Source of the DNA: [Scytonema hofmanni] UTEX 2349
GTDB taxonomy: Bacteria > Cyanobacteriota > Cyanobacteriia > Cyanobacteriales > Nostocaceae
Assembly: GCF_000582685.1 (NCBI RefSeq)
Contig: NZ_KK073768.1
Location: forward strand, 160,909-209,014
Direction: 5' to 3'
Length of the DNA: 48,106 bases
Shown: positions 17,854 through 26,552 of the stretch, piece after piece
How the letters are laid out: each line of letters starts with the position of its first letter
Position numbering within the stretch: position 1 is the first letter of the stretch
The notes under the pieces: model-generated
Told to the model about the DNA's origin: nothing
Seen by the model: only the letters and a program-made list of their open reading frames with translations
Databases searched by the model: none
Made by a program: the position numbers and the translations under genes

Positions 17854-20001
17854 TTATCTCCAATCACCTTGCAAAGTGAAAGCTGCCCAAAAGTAAGGAT
17901 TTTGCCACTCCTTCTGCTGCCACAGTTGCAGTTGTGCATCCCGCAAAGCAGATGTGGGAGACTCTCCTCGCAAAATCGCTTTATAAAATAACGGCATTAA
18001 TTGCGATGTTCCTTCATCGTCAACCTGCCATAAAGAGACTACAGATCGCTTTGAGCCAGCATACATCAATCCTCTTGTCAACCCCATCAACCCTTCACCT
18101 TTGACATTTTTACCCAAACCGGTTTCGCAGGCACTCAAAACGACTAACTCGGCGCCCAAATCTAAGTTGAAGATGTCTCCTAAACGCAGATAACCTTTTT
18201 CAAGTGGTTTACCTTGTTTATCGACTAGGGAGAGGACAATTCCCGATAACTCAGGGTTGGTAGTATCGACAATACCGTGGGTAGCGAATTGCAAGAACCG
18301 ATATTGTTTGAGTTCTTTGCTGGTTACGAAGTTGTAATTGGCATCAAAATCATAGGCATGTATGCTTTGGGAAGGTGATACAAGTTTGAGGATTTTTTCA
18401 GCTTCTTCGCGTGTACCTGGTAGAGGATCTAATCCGTTACGCTTGAGGTTTTTTAACGCATGTTGCAAAGTCAAACCGTCAAGGTTGAGTTCCCGTGCTT
18501 CGGCAGGATCTTTGCCTGTGACTCGCTTATCGTTAGCGGCAAATACCGGATCGGCAAGGATTGCAAGGGTTTTGGGTGCGGTTTGACGTTTGTTTAATTG
18601 TTGTCGCTGGGTAGCGATCGCAGTTACGGATGGTAAATTGACGATTTGATGGTTAACTAGAAGAGGCTGATAAGTAGTAGTTGATGTAGCGGATGGTTCT
18701 GCTAACGCTGCAAAGGGAATATTTTGCAAAACTCCATCAGCAACAATTACCAATCGCTTTTTGCCTAACTTGTTAGCGACGGGTGCGAGAATTATTTGGG
18801 AGAGTTGGGAAGCAGGCTTAATTATTTTATCAGGATTATTTCTGTTGATTAGCTTACCACCGAGAACTATGGCTTCTCGGAAATTATTTGCAGCATCCTC
18901 GATTTGTTTCTGTGCGGGGAGTTCGTAGGAGTCGAGAGAATCCGGTGTGACTGCCCAAAGATAGCTGCGATCGCTTCCTAAGGAATATTGTAACAGCAGG
19001 GTGTCTTTATCGAGTTGTTGCTGAATTTGCCGCAGTTTTAAAGGTTGTGGATACTTGAGTTCAGCATATTCTGGGTTGGTGGTGCGGATTTTGGTTTGCA
19101 GTTCGCGGTATTGGTTGAGGAGATTTTCGCGTTCTTTCTGGCGTTGTTCGATAGAATTTTTAAGGATGGGGTCTTTCTGGCTTTGTGACTCTAAGTTTTG
19201 TATTAGTTTCTCTGTGGCTTCAATTCGTTGTAATAAGCTAGTTTCCTGTTCTAGTAGTTGGGGGTTTGCACCTTTGCGGATTTTGGCATTTGCTTCGGTT
19301 AACAGTTCGATTAGTACCCTAGCACGCGATCGCTCGTTGGTATCAAGAGCCAAAGCATCGTATCTTTTGGATGGGTCTTTTTTATGCAGTTGCATCAACA
19401 GGTCGATTTGGAACTGGTAATAATCCTGCACTGATGCAAAATAGGAAGTGCGTAAATCTTGTCTATCGATTTTGGTGCGTAAATCTTCAATGATAGCGAT
19501 CGCAGTTTCGATATGCGTGAGTGCTGCTTGTAAGTTGTTTTTGCTGCGTTCCAGGTAAGCGACATTGAACAGAGTATCAGCTTCACCACCTTTGTCCCCC
19601 ACTTGACGAGACAACGGCAGTGCTTGGTTGTAATACGAAAGTGCTTTCTGTTTTTCTCCTAAATCTGAGTAAACTTTCCCGATAAAAAGGAATGTAATAG
19701 CTTCCGACTTCTTATCATCTATCTGTCGGTATAGTTTCAGCGCTTCTTCCCATTTCCCAATTGCCTGCCGTAAAGATTCTGCTGTCCCTTGCTGATATAG
19801 TTTGAATCCCTCATCATATGCTCGTTCGGCTGCTGCGCTGGTTGCTTGTTGCGATTTTGGTTGCTGCTGCGCGATTTTCAATTCGTAGCGTCCAGCAGCT
19901 ATCCCCACATCAGACAGCAACAGCAGACTGATAAATACAGCAAAGGTTCGATGGGTAAAAACTTGGATATTCCAATGTTCGTTTTTTATTTCTTTACCCA
20001 T
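17854..20001 (-). CDS. TPR-CHAT caspase-like protein
   Basis: About 715 aa. An N-terminal hydrophobic stretch (FAVFISLLLLSDVGIA) is a signal or anchor. TPR-type helices at residues 60-200 include GKVYSDLGEKQKALSYYNQAL, a coiled-coil-like region follows, then a C-terminal CHAT domain. The CHAT catalytic pair is visible: His in LQFATHGIVDT (about 573) and Cys in LSACETGLG (about 623). CHAT proteins are caspase-like peptidases abundant in filamentous cyanobacteria and related to HetF; the substrate here is unknown. The ATG at 20001 follows a strong AGAGGGGAA site, so it is preferred over the longer start at 20022. No partner gene is adjacent. Confidence 0.87.
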   Translation of the reverse strand: MGKEIKNEHWNIQVFTHRTFAVFISLLLLSDVGIAAGRYELKIAQQQPKSQQATSAAAERAYDEGFKLYQQGTAESLRQAIGKWEEALKLYRQIDDKKSEAITFLFIGKVYSDLGEKQKALSYYNQALPLSRQVGDKGGEADTLFNVAYLERSKNNLQAALTHIETAIAIIEDLRTKIDRQDLRTSYFASVQDYYQFQIDLLMQLHKKDPSKRYDALALDTNERSRARVLIELLTEANAKIRKGANPQLLEQETSLLQRIEATEKLIQNLESQSQKDPILKNSIEQRQKERENLLNQYRELQTKIRTTNPEYAELKYPQPLKLRQIQQQLDKDTLLLQYSLGSDRSYLWAVTPDSLDSYELPAQKQIEDAANNFREAIVLGGKLINRNNPDKIIKPASQLSQIILAPVANKLGKKRLVIVADGVLQNIPFAALAEPSATSTTTYQPLLVNHQIVNLPSVTAIATQRQQLNKRQTAPKTLAILADPVFAANDKRVTGKDPAEARELNLDGLTLQHALKNLKRNGLDPLPGTREEAEKILKLVSPSQSIHAYDFDANYNFVTSKELKQYRFLQFATHGIVDTTNPELSGIVLSLVDKQGKPLEKGYLRLGDIFNLDLGAELVVLSACETGLGKNVKGEGLMGLTRGLMYAGSKRSVVSLWQVDDEGTSQLMPLFYKAILRGESPTSALRDAQLQLWQQKEWQNPYFWAAFTLQGDWR

Positions 20002-20101
20002 AACTGATTCCCCTCTGCTCACTGTAATTATTAAAACCTACAATTACACTTATTTCTCACGCTTTCTTGCTTATGCACTCAAGGTATTTTTGCACGACGC
20101 G

Positions 20102-20330
20102 CCCACACCCTGGAAGGGTGCGGCTATACGTACAAAGGCTGCCTTCGCAGCCTAAAATCTCTTCAGCCCACGAAGGTGGGCTTCGTTCGTATAGCTTAAT
20201 GTATTTTTGCACACGCCCACACCCTGGAAGGGTGCGGCTATACGTACAAAGGCTGCCTTCGCAGCCTAAAATCTCTTCAGCCCACGAAGGTGGGCTTCGT
20301 TCGTATAGCCTCAGGCTTCTAGCCTGTAGG
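20102..20330. repeat. Tandem GGCTATAC-family hairpin elements
   Basis: Two near-identical units of about 95 bases start at 20102 and 20216 (period 114). Each holds CACCCT/AGGGTG, an outer GGCTATACG/CGTATAGCC stem, GGCTGC/GCAGCC and AGCCCAC/GTGGGCT. A trailing CAGGCT/AGCCTG hairpin follows the second. Open frames on both strands are repeat artefacts. The identical duplication suggests recent expansion. Confidence 0.75.
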
Positions 20331-20444
20331 ATATTAACAATGCCCAATGCCCAATGCCCAAAAGGAAGGAATTATTAAAAGAAAAATCTGGCTCTCGATT
20401 GTGAGATACTCTTAAATAGGTGGAAATGTGCCGAAAGAATTAAG

Positions 20445-21611
20445 ATGAAGCTGGCAGCAAGAGTAAGTCAAGTATCCCCTTCGTTAACCTTAGCGATCGC
20501 AGCCAAGGCTAAGGCAATGAAGGCAGAAGGTATCGATGTTTGTAGTTTTAGCGCTGGAGAACCGGATTTTGATACACCGGCTCACATCAAAGCCGCAGCG
20601 GTAAAAGCTTTAGATGAAAACAAAACCAAGTATGGTGCAGCTTCTGGTGAGCCAAAGTTAAGAGAAGCGATCGCTCACAAGTTAAAAATTGACAATCATC
20701 TCGATTACAAAGCAGAAAATGTCATCGTCTCTAACGGCGGTAAACATTCTCTCTACAACTTAATTGTTGCACTAATCGACCCAGGCGATGAAGTAATTAT
20801 TCCCGCTCCCTATTGGCTAAGTTATCCAGAAATGGTAATTTTGGCGGGTGGTATTCCGGTGATTGTACATACAGATGCTTCCACAGGTTATAAAATTACA
20901 CCCGCAAAACTGCGAGAAGCAATCACACCCAAAACAAAGTTATTTGTCCTCAATTCCCCCTCAAATCCCACGGGGATGGTATATACCCCGGAAGAAATCA
21001 AAGCTATAGCAGAGATAATAGTTGAAAAAGATATACTTGTTGTCTCCGACGAGATTTATGAAAAAATCCTCTACGACGGTGCAGAACATTTGTGCATCGG
21101 TTCGTTAGGTAAGGAGATTTTCGATCGCACTATTGTCAGTAATGGCTTTGCGAAAGCTTACTCGATGACCGGATGGCGGATTGGTTATCTAGCTGGACCA
21201 ATCGAAATCATTAAAGCGACAATCACCATCCAAAGTCATAGTACATCGAATGTGTGTAGCTTTGCTCAATATGGAGCGATCGCAGCATTAGAATCTTCTC
21301 AAGACTGTGTAGAAGAAATGCGTCAAGCTTTTGCCAAACGTCGGCAAGTCATGTTTGATAGACTTAACGCTATTCCCGGTTTAACTTGTGAAAAGCCAGA
21401 TGGTGCATTTTACATGTTTCCCGACATCAGCAAACTCGGTATCAAATCCCTAGAATTTTGTGACGCTTTGCTAGAAAAAGAGCAAGTCGCAGTCATTCCC
21501 GGAGTCGCTTTTGGTGCCGATAACAATATTCGTCTTTCTTACGCTACCGATATGGCAACAATAGAAAAAGGAATGGATAGATTAGAGAAATTTGTGCGAT
21601 CGCGTATTTAG
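20445..21611 (+). CDS. aspC: Aspartate aminotransferase (class I, subgroup Ib)
   Basis: PLP enzyme that interconverts aspartate and 2-oxoglutarate with oxaloacetate and glutamate; Ib members can also transaminate prephenate. 388 aa, the usual length. Landmarks: FSAGEPDFDTPAHIK near the N-terminus, NSPSNPTGMVY (substrate-binding Asn), SDEIYEKILYDG (Asp that binds the PLP nitrogen), SNGFAKAYSMTGWRIGY with the Schiff-base Lys, and a C-terminal NIRLSYA with the carboxylate-binding Arg. It starts at ATG 20445. The gene is isolated between repeat blocks and is cytosolic. Confidence 0.92.
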   Translation: MKLAARVSQVSPSLTLAIAAKAKAMKAEGIDVCSFSAGEPDFDTPAHIKAAAVKALDENKTKYGAASGEPKLREAIAHKLKIDNHLDYKAENVIVSNGGKHSLYNLIVALIDPGDEVIIPAPYWLSYPEMVILAGGIPVIVHTDASTGYKITPAKLREAITPKTKLFVLNSPSNPTGMVYTPEEIKAIAEIIVEKDILVVSDEIYEKILYDGAEHLCIGSLGKEIFDRTIVSNGFAKAYSMTGWRIGYLAGPIEIIKATITIQSHSTSNVCSFAQYGAIAALESSQDCVEEMRQAFAKRRQVMFDRLNAIPGLTCEKPDGAFYMFPDISKLGIKSLEFCDALLEKEQVAVIPGVAFGADNNIRLSYATDMATIEKGMDRLEKFVRSRI

Positions 21612-21629
21612 TCAACAGTCAACAGTCAA
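21609..21629. repeat. Short AGTCAAC heptamer tract
   Basis: Two full AGTCAAC units and a partial third directly follow, and overlap, the aspC stop codon. A short-tandem-repeat class common in filamentous cyanobacteria. Confidence 0.6.
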
Positions 21630-21689
21630 AGTTTCCTGTTCCAAACTTTGAACTTCTTTACACCATTTCTTTATAAGCATACATCTAAT

Positions 21690-22004
21690 TAGCCCACGCA
21701 GGTGGGCTTTGTTGGTATAGCCCCAGGAATCTCGCGCCTGTGGGCGTTTTTGCCAAATTGGGATGCTCCCACTCAAGTAGACTAAAACCTTTATTTAGTC
21801 GTCTTTAGACGACTTTAACTATTAGCCTTAGAATTCATTCTAAGGCGGTTGTTGGGATTGATGCAAGATGTCCATTAAAATGGACTTTAGCTATTAGACT
21901 AGGGTTTACAACCCTAGTCGGGTTATGGGTTTAACGACAATTTAACTGTGGTAATGGTTAGCCTTTCTAGGGAGAGGGCGAGAAAGCGCAACCGGACATG
22001 GTAT
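21690..22004. repeat. Hairpin array, copy 2, with adjoining repeat fragments
   Basis: Starts with AGCCCAC/GTGGGCT of the GGCTATAC family (about 21691). Then come AGTCGTCT/AGACGACT (21797-21814), GCCTTAGAAT/ATTCTAAGGC (21825-21846), GTCCATT/AATGGAC (21870-21885) and GACTAGGGTT/AACCCTAGTC (21897-21919), joined by linkers of the form GACTTTAGCTATTAG. The middle is an inverted copy of 1380-1470. A diverged end of the ATATCATGTCCG family (CGGACATGGTAT) is at 21993-22004. Confidence 0.65.
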
Positions 22005-22125
22005 AATCGTAGAATCTAGGATGAATGCTCGACAACGCGCTCTGCAACAAGCTTGGCAATATTAGATAATTAATATGCAAATAGCCGCTCTTATAGTTTA
22101 ATCGAAGAGCTGAAAGCGCAAGCAT

Positions 22126-24264
22126 ATGTCAGAATTGTGGACTACTTTTTTTACATCATCGCCATTTATTCCCCACGGTCACTGTTATCTCTGGAAAACA
22201 AATTTAGTTTGGCTACACTTATTATCCGACGGATTCATCGCCCTAGCTTATTATTCCATCCCCATCACACTGTTCTGCTTTGTCCGGCAGCGACGGGATT
22301 TGCCGTTTGACTGGATATTTTTGTTGTTTGCTGGCTTCATCGTCGCTTGTGGGACCACCCACTTGATGGAGATTTGGACGCTGTGGTATCCTACTTATTG
22401 GTTATCAGGAGCAATCAAAGCCTTTACGGCAATGATATCTGTATTTACCGCCTTACAACTAGTCCCCCTAATCCCCCAAGCCCTAGCGCTTCCAAGTCCA
22501 GCGCAACTAGAGCAAGCTAATCAACAACTGCAAATACAAATTGGGGAACGTGTGCGGGTAGAGCAAGAGCTAAGAAAATATCAAGATAATCTTGAACACT
22601 TGGTACTAGTGCGTAGCAATGAACTTATCCAGACTAACGCACAATTACAGCAGGAAATTGTCGAACGTCAGCATACAGAAGTAGCGCTACGTCAAAGCCA
22701 AGAAACCATCCGGCAACAACTGACAGAGATTGAAGCTATTTATACTAATGCCCCCATTGGACTGTGTATGTTGGATACCAATTTCCGATATATTCGTGTC
22801 AACAAGCGGCTAGCCGAAATCAATGGCATTTCAGAATCAGAACATCTGGGACGAACTGTACACGAGGTATTGGCAGAGTTAGGAGACGTGCAGAAGCCAG
22901 TCTTTGAGGAGATAATTGCCACGAGATTACCGATTCTCAATCGTGAAGTCCACGGTGAGACTCCAGCCCAACCGGGGGTTGAGCGGTCATGGCTTGCTAG
23001 TTATTATCCCCTCGAAGATAGCGATCGCCAAGTCGCAAGTATCAATATTATTGTCCAAGAAATTACCGAACGCAAGCGAGCCGAAAAAGAACGGGAAGCG
23101 CTATATGCTAGCGAACAATTTGCCCGTCAACAGGCTGAAAATGCCAACCGCGTCAAAGACCAGTTTCTGGCGATTCTCTCCCACGAACTCCGCACACCCC
23201 TTAATCCCATCTTGGGGTGGGCAAAACTGCTGCAAACTCGCTCTTTTGATAGCGCTACCACTGTTAAAGCACTCGCTACCATCGAACGCAATGCCAAATT
23301 GCAGATTCAACTGGTTGATGACTTACTTGATGTCTCCCGGATTCTCCGCAATAAACTGATTCTAGAAATTAGTTCTGTAGATTTAGCAGGAGTAATTACA
23401 GCAGCAGTAGAAACAGTGCGCTGGGCAGCAGAAGCTAAAGGTATCCAAATTCAGCTTCAAATTGATCCGAATGTAAATTTTGTTTACGGTGATTTTAATC
23501 GTCTCCACCAAGTTATCGGAAATCTGCTCTCTAACGCTGTCAAGTTCACACCTTCTGGTGGACAGGTAGAAGTTTGTTTAAGGCAAGATAGCTCTTGTGT
23601 CCAAATTAACGTCAGGGACACGGGTAAGGGTATTAGTTCTGATTTTCTACCCCATGTATTTGAATACTTCCAACAAGCAGATAGTAGTACAACCAGACAG
23701 TTTGGCGGGCTGGGGTTGGGATTGGCGATCGTGCGTAATCTGGTAGACTTGCATGGGGGGAGTGTAACGGTAGAGAGTCCGGGAGAAGATCAAGGTACAA
23801 CCTTTAGCGTAAAATTACCTTTGGTTCCAACTTCGCTTTTGTTGGCTGAAAATAGGTCAACTAAATCCTCAACTCTACCAAATTTAGTCGGGGTGAAAAT
23901 TATTATTGTCGAAGATGATGACGATTCCCGCGAGTTTCTCTGCATATTGCTACGAGAATGTGGGGCAATCGTGACACCAGCAGCATCAGGACTAGAAGCA
24001 TTATCTAATTTTATTAAGTTTCAACCAAATATCTTGTTATGTGACATCGGTATGCCAGAAATGGATGGTTATAGCTTTATTCGTCAAATCAGAACTATGT
24101 CACCAGAACAAGGTGGGAATATTCCCGCGATCGCTCTAACTGCTTATGTTAGTGAGACTGACAAATACCAGGTATTAGCAGCAGGTTTTACCAAACATGT
24201 TGCTAAACCAGTTGTGCCAGATGAATTAATTACTTCGATCGCAGAACTGGTAAAAATTTCGTAG
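22126..24264 (+). CDS. Ethylene-receptor-like hybrid histidine kinase
   Basis: 712 aa. Residues 20-125 are a three-helix ETR1-type membrane domain: Asp35 in LLSDGFIALAYYSIPI and the copper-ligand pair Cys75/His79 in ACGTTHLMEIW align with Asp25, Cys65 and His69 of plant ETR1. A coiled coil (130-200) leads to a PAS domain (about 205-320), HisKA with His353 in ILSHELRTPLNPI, HATPase (about 455-565; NLLSNAVKFTP, DTGKGI, GLGLGLAIV), and a C-terminal receiver (about 590-710; VEDDDDS, LLCDIGMP, ALTAY, AKP). Synechocystis has a homologous ethylene and light sensor. Ligand here is inferred. No partner regulator is adjacent. Confidence 0.92.
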   Translation: MSELWTTFFTSSPFIPHGHCYLWKTNLVWLHLLSDGFIALAYYSIPITLFCFVRQRRDLPFDWIFLLFAGFIVACGTTHLMEIWTLWYPTYWLSGAIKAFTAMISVFTALQLVPLIPQALALPSPAQLEQANQQLQIQIGERVRVEQELRKYQDNLEHLVLVRSNELIQTNAQLQQEIVERQHTEVALRQSQETIRQQLTEIEAIYTNAPIGLCMLDTNFRYIRVNKRLAEINGISESEHLGRTVHEVLAELGDVQKPVFEEIIATRLPILNREVHGETPAQPGVERSWLASYYPLEDSDRQVASINIIVQEITERKRAEKEREALYASEQFARQQAENANRVKDQFLAILSHELRTPLNPILGWAKLLQTRSFDSATTVKALATIERNAKLQIQLVDDLLDVSRILRNKLILEISSVDLAGVITAAVETVRWAAEAKGIQIQLQIDPNVNFVYGDFNRLHQVIGNLLSNAVKFTPSGGQVEVCLRQDSSCVQINVRDTGKGISSDFLPHVFEYFQQADSSTTRQFGGLGLGLAIVRNLVDLHGGSVTVESPGEDQGTTFSVKLPLVPTSLLLAENRSTKSSTLPNLVGVKIIIVEDDDDSREFLCILLRECGAIVTPAASGLEALSNFIKFQPNILLCDIGMPEMDGYSFIRQIRTMSPEQGGNIPAIALTAYVSETDKYQVLAAGFTKHVAKPVVPDELITSIAELVKIS

Positions 24265-24272
24265 TCCTTATT

Positions 24273-24371
24273 ATATCATGTCCAACACACATATATATTG
24301 TAGAGACGTTCCGGCGGAACGTCTCTACGACGGTTGCAATGTTTTTATTATTAATTAAGCGTAGATGATAT
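24273..24371. repeat. MITE-like element, cluster unit A
   Basis: Left end ATATCATGTCC (24273-24283); right end diverged TTAATTAAGCG...ATGATAT (to 24371), which matches the inverted form of the 42403 element's left end. Inside is a GTAGAGACGTTCC/GGAACGTCTCTAC hairpin (24300-24328). It begins 9 bases after the kinase stop. Confidence 0.65.
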
Positions 24372-24490
24372 CATGTCCTAATAAATAACCATAATAAAAG
24401 AACCCCACCCGCCTGTGGCACCCTCCCCGCTTGCGGGGAGGGTTGGGGAGGGGTTCTTCATCAATTATGGGTGATTACCTGGACATGAGA
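24369..24490. repeat. MITE-like element, cluster unit B
   Basis: Shares its left end with unit A through the palindrome ATGATATCAT. The interior is nearly the same as the element at 65-242, minus an insertion: a GC-rich core with CCCTCCCCGC/GCGGGGAGGG. The right end is GGACATGAGAT. Confidence 0.65.
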
Positions 24491-24502
24491 TTACGGGTTA
24501 AA

Positions 24503-24604
24503 TCATGTTCGTTTAATTAACAGCGATAAAATCATCGCAACCGTCGTAGAGACGTTCCACCGGAACGTCTTTACATTGTAAGTAATTTGTCGGACATGAT
24601 ATTA
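24503..24604. repeat. MITE-like element, cluster unit C
   Basis: Left end AATCATGTTCG; right end CGGACATGATATTA. The interior carries GTAGAGACGTTCC/GGAACGTCTTTAC (24546-24574). Its right terminus overlaps the stop codon of the glycosyltransferase gene on the other strand. Confidence 0.65.
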
Positions 24605-25789
24605 AATCAACTTCATTTCCTGTAAAGAATGACGTAATCTCTTCGCTTCATCAGGGTTATACTTCTCATGAAGGACGATCGCTTTGCCAAAAGCGGATAA
24701 ACTATCTTGGACATTGCCTAGTTTTAACCAAGCAACGCCCAAATTTTGATAAGCTTCTGCATAGTTGGGATTTAATTTAATCGCTTGAGTATAAGATGCG
24801 ATCGCTTCATTCAACAATCCCAAAGCCTTAAACGTCATTCCCAGATTATAATGTCCGGCAGCAAAACTAGGATCGATTCGCAAAGCTGTTTCATAAGCTG
24901 TTTTTGCGTTCTTTAAATCTCCCTCTGCCTTGAGTAAGTTACCTAAATTGTTGTATGCTCCTAACTTGAGCATTGGGTAAATATGCAACTTAATTGCAGC
25001 ACTATAGTGAGCGATCGCTTGTTTAGGATTTTGCAATCGACTGTAAGCAATGCCTAAATGATAGTAAAGTTCATATAAAATATCATCGTTAAGTTGTTTT
25101 GAGGCAACACCTTTAATCAGCAACTCAAAACCTTCGGCAATTTTACCAGTCTGCACATATAAAGCACCTAGCTTACTACATACATATGGGTCATCAGGAT
25201 GATTGACAAGAAAACTTTCCATCGCTGCTTGTGCTTTCGCGTATTTATTTTGTTGAGCGATCGCGTTTTTTTGGTATCCTTCATGGAGAATTGCCACCTC
25301 TGGTAAATAGCCTACCTGCCAATCCGGTTCTTTAGCTAAAATTACCGATATACTATCATCCACCAAAGCATGATATGGACGGGAAAAGCTGATATCTGGG
25401 TGATTTTTAAACAACCGCGAAACCATAGAATAAGGAGATTGTTCTGCACCTACTTCATGTCGTACTAAATTAATTAAAAGATGCAAGTCACTTTCAATTG
25501 CTTCTTTGATATGCGGTACGATTTGAGTAGTGAGAGTTTCATCCGCATCCAATACCAAAATCCAATCACCTGTAACATATTTTAGAGCATCATTGCGAGC
25601 AGCACTAAAATCATTGCACCATTTAAAGTGATGAACCTCTGCACCGAATTGTTTAGCAATATCGGGAGTTTTATCTGTAGAACCTGTATCCAGCACAATT
25701 ATTTCATCTACAACATTTTTAACACTACCCAAGCACTTAGGTAGTGTAGTTGCTTCATCTTTAACAATCATACATAAACTGAGTTTCAT
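24602..25789 (-). CDS. GT2 glycosyltransferase with TPR repeats
   Basis: 395 aa. The N-terminal 230 residues are a family 2 glycosyltransferase: LCMIVKDEATTLPKCL, EIIVLDTGSTDKT and the metal-binding DADE at about residue 83. The C-terminal part (about 200-390) has at least four TPR units, e.g. ALRIDPSFAAGHYNLGMTFKALG and AIKLNPNYAEAYQNLGVAWLKLG. This arrangement is common in bacterial cell-surface glycan or protein glycosylation enzymes. Donor and acceptor are unknown. Cytosolic, with no membrane segment. The ATG at 25789 begins MKLSLCMIVKDE, the usual start for the family. Its stop codon overlaps the end of a repeat element. Confidence 0.88.
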   Translation of the reverse strand: MKLSLCMIVKDEATTLPKCLGSVKNVVDEIIVLDTGSTDKTPDIAKQFGAEVHHFKWCNDFSAARNDALKYVTGDWILVLDADETLTTQIVPHIKEAIESDLHLLINLVRHEVGAEQSPYSMVSRLFKNHPDISFSRPYHALVDDSISVILAKEPDWQVGYLPEVAILHEGYQKNAIAQQNKYAKAQAAMESFLVNHPDDPYVCSKLGALYVQTGKIAEGFELLIKGVASKQLNDDILYELYYHLGIAYSRLQNPKQAIAHYSAAIKLHIYPMLKLGAYNNLGNLLKAEGDLKNAKTAYETALRIDPSFAAGHYNLGMTFKALGLLNEAIASYTQAIKLNPNYAEAYQNLGVAWLKLGNVQDSLSAFGKAIVLHEKYNPDEAKRLRHSLQEMKLI

Positions 25790-25910
25790 AAGTTGCCGTC
25801 ATCCAAACCTACAGCAAAGACAGCTTAAACGAATTTTAATTTAGCTATCAACCCTAACTAAAGCTAGGGCTGACTTTTACCCTTAACCCAACCCTGCTAT
25901 ACTTCTTATA

Positions 25911-26303
25911 CTACGCGGTTTTACCCTTCTCACCGGATGCTTCTCTACCACTTTTTAAGCGACTCGTCCTGGTTCTGCGGATACGTTCGCTTTTACGAAC
26001 ACCACTAGCCATTTCATACTCAGGGCTATTCTTACCGTATTTAAAGGCTACTGCAATCAACATCTTTTCCCCAAGTTCGCTCAACTTTTTTTCTAACTCA
26101 TCAATCTCAGCTTTAGAAGAGTCTATCACAGATAAAGCACTATTATAAGCATCAACTTTTGTGCGTAACTGTTCAATTAATACTGTCATATTTGGTAAAC
26201 TCCGAGTATCACCAAAATCCATACTTGGATCGATCGCTTTTAATTCAGCAGACCTTAACTCAGCTTTCTTCAAAAAGCGCGATGTGCGTTTTTGTCGAGA
26301 CAT
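25911..26303 (-). CDS. Coiled-coil hypothetical protein
   Basis: 130 aa, very polar. A helical segment VDAYNSALSVIDSSKAEIDELEKKLSELGEKML is a likely coiled coil; KYGKNSPEYEMASGVRKSERIRRTRTS near the end looks conserved, and the tail is basic. GGAG lies upstream of the ATG at 26303. It sits alone between the glycosyltransferase and pstB. I do not recognise a family with known function; the pattern resembles small proteins found widely in filamentous cyanobacteria. Confidence 0.7.
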   Translation of the reverse strand: MSRQKRTSRFLKKAELRSAELKAIDPSMDFGDTRSLPNMTVLIEQLRTKVDAYNSALSVIDSSKAEIDELEKKLSELGEKMLIAVAFKYGKNSPEYEMASGVRKSERIRRTRTSRLKSGREASGEKGKTA

Positions 26304-26514
26304 AAATATACTCCGATAAAAAGATTATACAGCTAGCTTGCCCTACAAAAGCTGCATTCTCAATCAGCATAACTAGTGATTTGTTGTGCCTTTTAAATCT
26401 TTTTAAGGGTTAAGACCTAGTAGTATCCCCGATTTATCTCCAAATTTAAGGATCTGAACCTTATAAGTCACGAAAACTTTAACGTTGGTCACGACAACTT
26501 CTATTTTCATGAGG

Positions 26515-26540
26515 GAGACGTTCCGCCGGAACGTCTCTAC
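26515..26540. repeat. GTAGAGACG-family hairpin downstream of pstB
   Basis: GAGACGTTCC/GGAACGTCTC hairpin ending in TAC, 12 bases after the pstB stop codon (read on the minus strand). Position and stem suit a terminator or mRNA 3' stabiliser for the pst operon. Confidence 0.65.
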
Positions 26541-26552
26541 AATTAGGTATGA

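Noticed and set aside
20057..20378. Overlapping open frames on both strands across the tandem repeats
   Set aside because: They exist only because the repeat unit lacks stops; the peptides repeat with the DNA period and have no ribosome sites.
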